Shown here in pieces: positions 12,101-21,400 of a DNA stretch of 64,000 nucleotides; position 1 is the stretch's first letter, and every line of letters begins with the position of its first letter. A program made the position numbers and the translations under genes. Under the pieces are notes generated by a model that did no database searches, was not told the DNA's origin, and saw only the letters and a list, made by a program, of their open reading frames with translations. Source of the stretch: Rhabdornis inornatus (Eukaryota > Chordata > Aves > Passeriformes > Rhabdornithidae); the NCBI GenBank assembly GCA_013397075.1, contig VWZS01003947.1, positions 1,363,322-1,427,321 on the forward strand, given 5' to 3'.

Positions 12101-12864
12101 TCACTCAGCCATCCCAGACCACCAAGGCACAATAAAAGAATCATGGATGTTTCCGGTGCTTGGAGCTTCCTGCAGGAAGACAAGTTTAAGCAAGCTGTGG
12201 GAGGGGATGGTGATTTCAGGTATTTGCTGGTAAGGAATTTCTTCAGTGTCACTTAAAGAGTCCCAGACCTTGCTGCAAAAGGCACTGTCCTGATCCTTTC
12301 CCAATGAACTGCAAAAGAGAGGATCTACCTACTGTGGGCATATAAGCCCACAATAATTTGGAAGACTACTCAGGATACTAAGGTGTCAGGTGTTACCACT
12401 ATGGTAAAGAGAAACAGAAATAGAACTAAGGATAAATAAGAAATACTTCTTATGGCCTTTAAATATTTCAAGAAGAATTTCTAATGATGTTCTGATAAAA
12501 CTGTATACAGAGTTTTTCATAATTCTAGCACTTTATTCTTCTACTTTTCCACAGTTGAACTGAAAATTGGGTTTTTACTTTACTGTCTTGGTAAAGGTTC
12601 TTTAAAAATTCTACTTCTCCTTCTCTACAGCATACAGTAAAGATAATTCTTGCAGAAAATCCACCTTTCCGCCATCAGACTAACACCTTGTATACTCCAA
12701 TGACAACTCTGAAGTATGCAGATCCAAATGGAGATCTACCCATTGACATATTCTACAAAATGGTTTTTCAGCATGACAAAATCTTCAGTGCAAGTCTCAA
12801 CTTCATCAAATTGCTACGGTGGAGAAGCAGAAAGAGCTTTGACCTGGGAAAACCCTCACAATAA
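6028..12864 (+). CDS. RDH8-like: RDH8-like retinol dehydrogenase / HSD17B1-type short-chain dehydrogenase, six exons, complete
   Basis: Exons 6028-6124, 7103-7264, 8520-8699, 9766-9859, 11531-11714 and 12631-12864 join without a frame break into 951 nt (316 aa plus stop), close to the roughly 310 aa of RDH8. Classical SDR motifs are all present: cofactor-binding TGCSSGIG (residues 9-16), SNAG (88-91), catalytic Ser141 in ISSVMG, and Tyr154/Lys158 in YAASK. Arg38 after the second beta strand (YATMR) is the position that favours NADP(H) in this subfamily. The block FNDVYAASKFAVEG and EPGPVVTEFE are typical of RDH8/17beta-HSD1. Known family members reduce all-trans-retinal to all-trans-retinol in photoreceptor outer segments; steroid activity is possible for close relatives. 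The start ATG at 6028 sits immediately before the Rossmann strand (MARRNVLITG). The C-terminal exon contains no cysteine. Orthology to mammalian RDH8 is not established because that gene lies elsewhere in human. Confidence 0.9.
7103..7264 (+). CDS. RDH8-like: RDH8-like exon 2, followed by a GC donor
   Basis: Begins after ttgcag and encodes VYATMRN through RRIDVL. The codon for Val87 is split with exon 3. The only junction that restores the family motif (DVL-V-SNAG) uses donor GCAAGT at 7265, a non-canonical GC-AG intron with an otherwise ideal consensus (AG|GCAAGT). Confidence 0.85.
8520..8699 (+). CDS. RDH8-like: RDH8-like exon 3
   Basis: Acceptor tttatgcag, donor gtaaag. Encodes SNAGMG, the DTNFFG helix and ISSVMG with catalytic Ser141. 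The intron before it (7265-8519) is the GC-AG intron. Confidence 0.88.
9766..9859 (+). CDS. RDH8-like: RDH8-like exon 4
   Basis: Acceptor accatcag, donor gtaagt. Carries the active-site YAASK (Tyr154, Lys158) and the following helix FAVEGFCESLA. Confidence 0.88.
11531..11714 (+). CDS. RDH8-like: RDH8-like exon 5
   Basis: Acceptor tttttttgaacag, donor gtaact. Encodes LSLIEPGPVVTEFE, the PG-motif region after the active site, then the substrate-loop region; ends in phase 0 after DVAE. Confidence 0.88.
12631..12864 (+). CDS. RDH8-like: RDH8-like exon 6 (terminal)
   Basis: Acceptor ccttctctacag. Encodes 77 residues from HTVKIILAENPP to DLGKPSQ and then TAA. The tail is basic (LLRWRSRKS), has no cysteine and no obvious membrane segment. 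Possible poly(A) signals downstream are ATTAAA at 13046 and AATAAA at 13264, 13457 and 13617; the sequence does not show which is used. Confidence 0.88.
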   Translation, partial: HTVKIILAENPPFRHQTNTLYTPMTTLKYADPNGDLPIDIFYKMVFQHDKIFSASLNFIKLLRWRSRKSFDLGKPSQ

Positions 12865-13640
12865 GTATGAGATTATATAATGCAAATTGGAATTACTTCT
12901 TGTAGCTACTATGACACAGTATGTTGTTATTCAAATGCCTTTGCTCTGTAATTATGAAAAGGCATGCAAGATGTTTGTTTCAGCTTAGCTAAGATATTCA
13001 TTTCAATGTGTATCTCTTGAATGTTACAGTTTGCAGAACCTTGCAATTAAAATCCTCTAACTATAGTTTTATTCTGTTTAGTGTTTGCTTTTTCCAGAGA
13101 TGTTTCCGTAGGAACATGAACACTGATTGATATTTGTGTATTCAATATTAACCTGACCGCCTTCACTTACTTGAATACAATACACACTGAGAGGTGTACA
13201 GTATGCAAACTATTTTGATTCTTAATATCATAAAAATATGTTTTTACTTATTAGGATAGAATTAATAAAGTAATCCCTCAATCACACTAGCATTCTCATT
13301 TCTGGAAATCAGATCTATTTATCAGCAACATAAGAGAAAGTCTCATCAATCTTAACCTATAACAAGTAGAATATTTATTATTCATATATACTTATTATAA
13401 TATTCTGAATGCTTCCTTTATATGCAGTGGTTACTAGCATATTGCACTTAGTGAACAATAAAATAGTTTTTTAAAGCATCTTAAAATATCTTCTTACTGT
13501 CTAGGTACTACTTTTTGAAAACAAAGTATTGATAAGTAATAAGTAGTCTCAGTCCACTAAATGCCTTCAGTACCTTCAGTGTCTGACACAGAACCCTCTT
13601 GGTTCCAAGCTATCCTAATAAATATGTGTTAAACCAAAAT
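12865..13640. other. 3' UTR/flank of the RDH8-like gene
   Basis: AT-rich with several poly(A) hexamers (13046, 13264, 13457, 13617). No open frame of note. The composition switches abruptly to GC-rich near 13640-13680. Confidence 0.5.
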
Positions 13641-14620
13641 CCTACCATGTAGATCAGGTCTTTTCCCTTGTATTTTCTCAGCCCAGTCCTCCAAGAGAGC
13701 TTAGGCCAAGCAGGGAGCTGGGGCTGCAGTTCCGTTCCTGCCCGGCATTCCCGATCCTGCCCGGCATTCCCGATCCTGCCCGTCATTCCCGATCCTGCCC
13801 GGCATTCCCGTTCCTGCCCGGCATTCCCGCTCCCTGACCTCTGCCCCGCCGGGCGCTGCCCTGTGCTGAGGCAAAGGCCGAGTGTCCCTCGGGCTCCTGG
13901 CTGCAGTTCCTCAGCACATTCCAGCAGCTGTCCTTGTCTCACTCACAGAGCCCAGCTGGAGCTCACTCACCATGCAGGAACTGTCTCTTTCCTTCAATGC
14001 TGTCCCAGAGAGCCAAAATCTAACTCCATGTTGGGACTTGCAGCAGCCCTGCCTTGCCCTGCCCCTCCCCTGGGGAGGTCAAAGCTCCTGCAGGTACCAA
14101 ACACTGCAGCTAATGCAGGGCTTGCTCTGCAGCTGTGACCCTTTTGGTGGGGCCCAAGGTGCAGGGGCATGCAGGGACCTCCCTGGGACAGCAGGCAGGG
14201 GACTGAGGGGACAAGGGCATCTGTAGCAGCCCCCGGGCACAGCTGGAGGTCCCAAGCACATTCCTAAGTCACATCTGCAAAACACCGGGTGGCAGAGAGG
14301 TGGGAACAGCATGACGCTGAAAATGAGAAAGCAGGAATGAAATTACAGCAGTGCTGCTAGGGCTGAAGGGAGCCTGGCAAATCACCCCTCTGCAGATGGA
14401 GATCTCCTCGCCGCCTGCTGAAGGTCACCACAGGGCACTGGACAGAGACACCCACAGAAGAGCTGGGCCTGTCAGGAGCCCCTCAGAGCCGCTCAGCTCT
14501 GGTTGTCTCTGGCCTGCAGCTCGGACTGGGCTCCATGCCCGAGCAGCTCTTTCCTCTGCAGCACACAGCAAGGCAACGCCAGCACTATGGGTTTAATGGC
14601 CCTTCCACAGACACTATCGT
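13640..14620. other. GC-rich block of unknown nature between the RDH8-like gene and DR1
   Basis: About 1 kb that is much richer in G and C than both flanks but relatively low in CpG compared with the DR1 island. It contains the 19-bp minisatellite and several overlapping frames open by composition only. No exon with convincing splice sites and no recognised transposon signature was found. Confidence 0.4.
13736..13830 (+). repeat. Minisatellite, five 19-bp units
   Basis: Five back-to-back copies of TCCTGCCCGGCATTCCCGA. Unit 3 has a G-to-T change in the core (CCCGTCATT), and units 4 and 5 differ in the last base. The unit length is not a multiple of 3, so the open frames across it are compositional. 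One further copy lies at 1712-1730. Confidence 0.95.
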
Positions 14621-14749
14621 GATCTGTCTAGTTCTGTCTCATACAACCCTCACATTACTGTTTATGGAGTGGGTGAAAGCAGAAAATACAGTGTAAGAGA
14701 CAGCTGCCGAGGAAAACCAGCCCTGCCTGCAAGTCGTGAATAAACTGCG

Positions 14750-15218
14750 GATGAAGCGCCGAGCCCGTCCTGCTTCGGGGACAAGCTTCGCGGGCCTGTC
14801 AGATCCCCTGCTACTGCCGGAACCGAGGGGAAGGGCGGGCTTGGCCGGAGCGCAGCTCCCGGCGGAGGGGGACGGCTAAAGGACACCTCGCCGCCGCTGC
14901 CGCCCGCACGTGGTGCCACAGCCTTTCCGGCGCTCCCGGCGGCGGAAACTGTTCCGGCTTCCGGCGGAAGCGCCGTCCCTCGCAGGTTGAGCCGGAGTCG
15001 GAGCGTTTCCGCCTCGCGGCCGCCGCACGGCCGGAACCAGCCGAGCCGAGCTGCGCGCGGGGCGTTCCGCCACTCGCCTCCCCTCAGGCCGGTCATAAGG
15101 CAGCGGCGCCGGCGGCCGAAGGATGTGGCGGAGGCGGCAGTGGCAGGCGCCGCGGCCGAGGGAGCCCTGAGCCCGAGCAGCGCTTCCCGGCCCCGCGACC
15201 CCCCGGNGCGCAGCCAGG
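14750..15218 (+). promoter_or_regulatory. DR1: CpG-island promoter and 5' UTR of DR1
   Basis: Dense CpG from about 14750 to 15540, spanning the first exon. It has ETS-type CTTCCGG at 14958-14964 and several CCGGAA/GCGGAAG variants nearby, a common arrangement in TATA-less housekeeping promoters. No TATA box is evident. A single N at 15207, 12 nt before the ATG, marks an assembly join, so the leader may be incomplete. Long open frames on both strands here come from the GC-rich composition. Confidence 0.75.
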
Positions 15219-15438
15219 ATGGCCTCGTCGTCCGGCAACGACGACGACCTCACCATCCCCAGGGCTGCCATCAACAAGATGATCAAAGAGACGCTGCCCA
15301 ACGTCCGCGTGGCGAACGACGCCCGGGAGCTGGTGGTCAACTGCTGCACTGAGTTCATCCACCTCATCTCCTCCGAGGCCAACGAGATCTGCAACAAATC
15401 GGAGAAGAAAACTATCTCCCCGGAGCATGTCATACAAG
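15219..15438 (+). CDS. DR1: DR1 coding exon 1
   Basis: Residues 1-73 plus one base: most of the histone fold, ending HVIQ. The donor is gtgagc at 15439. It lies within the CpG island. Confidence 0.96.
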
Positions 15439-18400
15439 GTGAGCTTCCGCGGGCACTGTGCCGCTGCCGGGTCAGGCACCTGTGAGCCGCTCCTGTCCCG
15501 CTGCCGCTTTTTCCTCTCCGGTTGCTTGTAGCTACGTAGAACACAAAGGCATGGTCTCGTCAGGGTGTGGAGGAGAAGCGTGTGTTGTCCGGCTTGCCAG
15601 TCGCACTGCGAGAGAGCTTGTCTTTGTGTGGTTAGAGCGGCTACTGGCTGTACTCAGGACCAGCTCTGGTTTTGTGCCTCAGAGAAGCCTGTGATGCTCT
15701 GAGTGAAGTCACCAAATCTCTTCCTCGTATCTGTGAAACGAGGTTTGCTTTTTCGAATGGATAGCAGCGTGTTTTAAGATTCTGAATGTAGTAAATGTCT
15801 TTCTAGTTGGAGATTGATTATGTGGGGCCTGGGCTTTATTCCATGGTAGTCTTGTCTGGAATCTCTAAAGAGTATATTTCTTTAAGGCTGTCCTTACAGC
15901 CTTATTGTTTAATGTTGGATCTTCGTATCTGTTGCAGAAAGCATTTAAACGTGAACTATGCCCTTGTATCTTTCTGTGCTGTTGACTTGCACTTCTGCTT
16001 GCTTGAATAAAAGGCGAGTTCTCTCTCTGTCTCGTTTGTTTTTCTTTAAATTCTGTCGCAAATAAGGAGTTTTCTTGCCTCATCCTGAAGTCTGCATTTG
16101 GCATCGTTTTTTGTCAGAACTCATTTGCTTTGCTTCTTAAGCAAAGGGTTGTTGATAGCAGTGTCTGCTGCAAACAAATTTATGGCAGCAGTAGTGAGAG
16201 TACTTTACTCGGCTGCCTAGTAGAGATATTAACAGCAGCATTTGTAGTAGAGCTGTTTTCAGGGCTGTGATGGTACCAAGTTAGTTTTAAAAATGTTGTC
16301 ATTGTATGATTTTTTTAAGCAATATTTGCTGTTTGAAACAAACAAACAAAAAGTTTGGTTTGCTTGAAATCTATTAGCTTGCTCACCAGAAGAGGTTTAA
16401 GTACTTGACTGAGTCATGAACAGCAAAAGAAAATATGTAGCATGTAGAAAAGATTTCACCTACTGCTGTCCTAGGCTTAGTCTGGATTTTTTGGAAAAGA
16501 AATTGAAACTAAAGTGAGTGTGCATAATATCAGCAGATGGTCCCATGCCAAGTATTTTGCTGGGTTCTGTGTCCTTGTGTTATTACATCTGAGAGTTAGG
16601 AAAAGTTATTTTCAAATTAAATCTTTACTTTCTAGTAAAATACTGCAATGTATCCGTTTTTGTAATGTTCTAGAGGTGGAATGGATTTTCTGCTGTGCTT
16701 ATGTTTAAGGAAGCTGTAATTCTATAGATCCTTTCAGATGCTGGTCAGTTGGCAGATGATCCCTCTGTGAGGTTTGAGGGTTTTGATTGCCAGTTTTGGA
16801 AACAGTGATTGTGTGTATAGGTAGAATATTTCGGCGTTTTCATCCATCTTCATACATTCTAGATACTTGCTATTTTGAATGCCTCTTAATGCAGCTTCGT
16901 GACAATGATGCTAACAAATGAGACAATTGGAATGTTGTTGTAGCCATCCAAGTATCTTTTTCTGAATGCTTAGATGTCAAAAGAGGCTAATGCCGTCACA
17001 TCACATCACAGCTGGTCCAGCCTAAGCACAAGGTGCTGCCGAGAGGAGTCTTTTTGTACCTTCCAAGAGCTGGATCTGGCACTTGCAGGTACAACTGATC
17101 CTGTGGCTTTTGAGAATTTAGGGCAGAGCAGGGTTTCCCCTCAGGTGAGTTTGCTGTCTGACTGGGGCTGTAAACAAGAGGTTACTAGATTGGGAACAAG
17201 AAGCAGGAAGGGTATTTTGCTGGGCCAGAAGAAGAGGAAGAGGCACTGTGCAGTTGGTGACACTCTGCCACTGGACTGTGTTAGAGGTGAAACTGTGCTT
17301 GGTCACTGTGCTTAGGTAAGTTCAGCACAGCCCTGCTTGAGCCACCCCATCCTTTGCTGCACTACTCAAGTGATTGTGTGGCCATGTGCTGAGCAAGAAC
17401 TCTCTACCCTTGGGTTATACTTCAGATAGATGAGGTCCTTGCTGTGTTTTATTGTGTGCTAGCACTGGCACAGTGCTGTCAACAGTATGGGGAAGGGAAT
17501 CCCATTAGAGATCTGATTTGATAGATGTTCTCAGACTATGCCAACACTCACTACTGGTAACAAAATGCAAGACAGCTTTCCTGGAGAGTACCCAAAAGCT
17601 TCAAGGCTATGTAATAGTTGTAAGTGGAGATCTCCACGTTTATTGTTGAATTCCACCATCAGGAACCCAGCTGTGAATCTGCAGCTCTAGTAAGCAAATG
17701 AATGTTCTTCCATCCTGGGACAGAAAACAGAATCATTTGAGTGTTATATGACTTGTGACAAAGCAGGCTTCTTATGAGAAATGAAATTTTTGTTGAATCC
17801 TGAAAATGATGACTTGTAGAATGAGAATTTTTATGAAGTTGGTTATTTTGATTACTTGGTCTATATGGAACTGTTGTGCAGTAAGGTTGACTGTGGATTG
17901 ATGTCAAATCTTGTAGCTTCTTTTCATGGACTGTTAGGATACTGCCAGTGTGTATATTATCACTTAATTAAAAAGAAATCCCACACAACGTTCAGGTTTG
18001 GGATTTTGTTTTGGAAGTTCTTTTTTTCTTTGAAAGGCACATAAAAATTTTAAAGTCTCAGATATTAATGACTTGATTTTATGACTTAAAAGTAGTGCTA
18101 ACTATGTGTCACTGATTACTCAGAGACCTGCACCTTTATGCAGTCATTAAGAGTAGGAGGAAACTGGGGAAAGGATAATTGTGATCTGGTGTTTGTAAAT
18201 ATGAGTTGTGTTATGCCCCCCCAAATGCTGTGTTTTGGAATTCAGCTGTTTACATTTGGTAGGATAATTCTAGCCTCAGGAAGATACTGAATTTTCAGCA
18301 ATCTGGGTAGGATGGTATGTTTAAGACTCAAAAAATAGAAAGGCTTTGAGTTTTGATGAAATAGCAGCTCTGATAGAGCAGTAACCACTTGTCCCACATT

Positions 18401-21400
18401 TTAGCACCATGCTGGTATAAAGGGATTCATATTCCTTCCATTCATGTGTTCTGTAAGCCTTGATGTGCTTCAAGAAGATGGTAAATGTTGTAAATTGTTT
18501 CACAGGCAGTAGAATTTTGGTTCAGTAGATTTTTGATGCATATATGGTTCTTCATAGCTTTGTTATATTGAATAATTGTAAAAATCTGTCTTGGTTGTAT
18601 CACATGGGGGTTTTGAAATTTTTTTTTTGTGTTCTATATTCAATACACAATTTTAAGTTCTTTCCATGAATTTATTTTCTTTCAAGGACCATATAAAAAT
18701 TATGTAAAAACCTATCTTGCTGTTAACTTCAGACTCAGCAGTTGTTCATACTCTGATGCAGCAGGTTGCCAACCCTGGTCTTTTGACCACACCTCTGGTT
18801 TTGCCTTGATGGTTTGTCTTAGTGATGTTAGACTTGTAGATTTCTTCAGTTTAGTTTAAAAAGTATGACTTTAAAAAGTTTACTGTATGTACTGTTTACA
18901 TTTTTAAATTGAATGAGTTCATAAATATCTATAGAGTGTTAAGATAACCAGTTCTGGACTATGAGACATGGAATTGCCTCCTCTCTGCTGAGGCTGGATG
19001 AAACAAGTTTCTGAAGTTTTTTGGTAATTCTCCTAGAAACTGTGGGCTAATTGGAAGAAGTGTTTCCAGTGTCTGTGTGTGGGCTAAAGCTGAACTGGCA
19101 TACTGTTTCTGAAGTAATTTGATTATCTCTGAATCAGTTTATCTTTTGACTTCATTTATTTAAGAACTAAGTATTATGTGAATTCCTTTGCCAGGTGTTC
19201 TCTGTTAAAGGGGAGTTAGTACTGTATGACTAGAGAGCAGCACCCACAGCCCTGTTGAAGAAGATAGTGTGTGAGTTGTCTCCCTTAGTACAAGTTGGAA
19301 GCTGAAAACTTAGAGAATGCCTTTGGGTTATTGTTTAGATTATGATACAATGACATACTGCTGTAATTATGGCTAGGAAAATGTTGCTTACAAAACTAGT
19401 GTTAGAATATTATCCAGGTTACTCTAAGATCTTGTTTATAACAAGTTGTTAATTGCTGTTGGGCAGTTTAGTTTTATTTCTTAAACAACTTGTCACAAAA
19501 ATTTGAAATTAAAATAAAGGTTAAAACTACTTTTGTATTGTAAACTCTGAATTGTGTAAATGCTGGAAATTAACCATGTTTTTTATTAAACTGATACTTG
19601 TTTCTAGTATAATTGGTGTTTATGTAAGGTTTCCAGTCTATTCTGTAATAGGTTCACTTTGGGTGTGTGTGGAGGCAAATGATAGTAAGTGGTGCATGAG
19701 GAAACTGTCTTTTGTCACATGTGCTACCTGGGTTTTTATAATTGTTCCTGCTATGCTTTGCATTCTTTAAAAATACTGCTGTTGCAGGATGTAGCTGCTT
19801 TACCGGTTTCTTTGGGCAGATAAAAGTGCAAGATTTTAGCTTCTGGATACATTTTAATATGGAGATAAATAGAAGGGGTTCTGTTGAGAAATAAAACAAT
19901 AAAGCATTTATACATAACTTTATATAGCTTTATATGTGTCAACTATGCATTTTATATATACAAATTTAGATACTAAAAGGCAAAAGTTAAAATTCAGCAA
20001 CTCGACATAATATTATTTATTTCTGCCTTTTTGAAGGATCTGTGATCATTTTACATGCATCACTTCTCTGTTATAGGTTGCTAATTTACCTTCTACCGAA
20101 GAGTTGCGAAAACTGGAAAGGTAGAACCTCTGAGAGAAAATTCAAATAGAAATTTAGATTGGAAGGGCTTCTTTGCTGAATAAATTACATTGATGCTGAT
20201 ACAGAAAAGATGGGAAAGAGAGATCTTTTGGAGAATAATGCCTATCTCTACCAAAGTGTATCTGAAAGCCCTGAATCCTCTGCAACTGCAAGCTTCTTTT
20301 GGTTGTACTTGACGAACTTTAATTGTTTTCAGCATAAAGACATATATTCCTAAAGGACATAGCAGAAGAGAGAGGGAAAATAGCTGTCAGATCTTTTTAA
20401 GAATAGAGATTTTTGTCACCAGATGATAGGAAAGTTACCAAATGTTTTACGTTTTGTTTTCTTTTAAGTAAACAGATCAATATCTACTATCAGAAGCTTT
20501 GTAAAAGGTAAACAATATCTTTTCTCTTTTTCCGTTTCTTTCTAGCACTAGAAAGTTTGGGGTTTGGCTCCTATATCAGTGAAGTAAAAGAAGTCTTACA
20601 AGAATGCAAAACAGTAGCACTAAAGAGAAGAAAGGCCAGTTCACGCTTGGAGAACCTCGGCATTCCGGAAGAAGAGCTACTAAGGCAGCAACAGGAATTA
20701 TTTGCACAAGTAAGTGAAGCAATGCTTGTCCTGATGAGGTTGGAATAGTTAATACTGCAGGTCTGGGGCCACAAGAAGTATCCCCTTCCTTGTGAATTGA
20801 TGTTGTATCTAAGATGCTATTGGCCTTGGCCTGTTTGAATTGGGGAATGTGAAGTCAGATAAGAGGGTGCTACTTGTTACTTCTGTGATTTGACATATAG
20901 GACTTTGTATGTGACCATATTTCATATTCTAGCTTTAAAAAGAATGGGGTTTTGCTGCTACTTGAGTATTTCCAGTCTATTATGCAGAATACATTAAGAA
21001 TTAGTTGAGGAAGTAAAAGAATAACAGCTGGTTTCTAGGAAATTACCTGTTTTGAAGCATTAAAAAGTGAAAATAGCTTTTCTGTTTCTGACCATCAATG
21101 CAGAAATGTTATTTCTTGTACTTGGAAAGAAACTTTATTCTTGGCAAGACTATAGTTGAGTGAATTCATGCATAAATTTTTAAAGAGGCCATTGAGGCAT
21201 GGAAAAAGCATTTGCCTGCAAATAGTGTACTAACACGCACACACACATACACATTCTCCTCCATCCCAGCCTTATCCCCTTCCAGCATTCCCAGATAGTT
21301 TAACATCTCCCAGTTTGACTAAAACCTGATTTTATTTATCTCTCTACACCATCTTTCTCTCATCTACTCTTTTAGTTTGACAAGACCGTTCTCTAAACTA

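Noticed and set aside
13668..14226. Overlapping open frames across the minisatellite and GC-rich block
   Set aside because: The repeat unit is 19 bp, so the reading frame changes per unit; there are no splice sites or domain features.
14876..15544. Long minus-strand open frame (222 codons) opposite DR1 exon 1
   Set aside because: It is antisense to the conserved DR1 exon within a CpG island, where stop codons are rare by composition. It shows no domain and spans the N.
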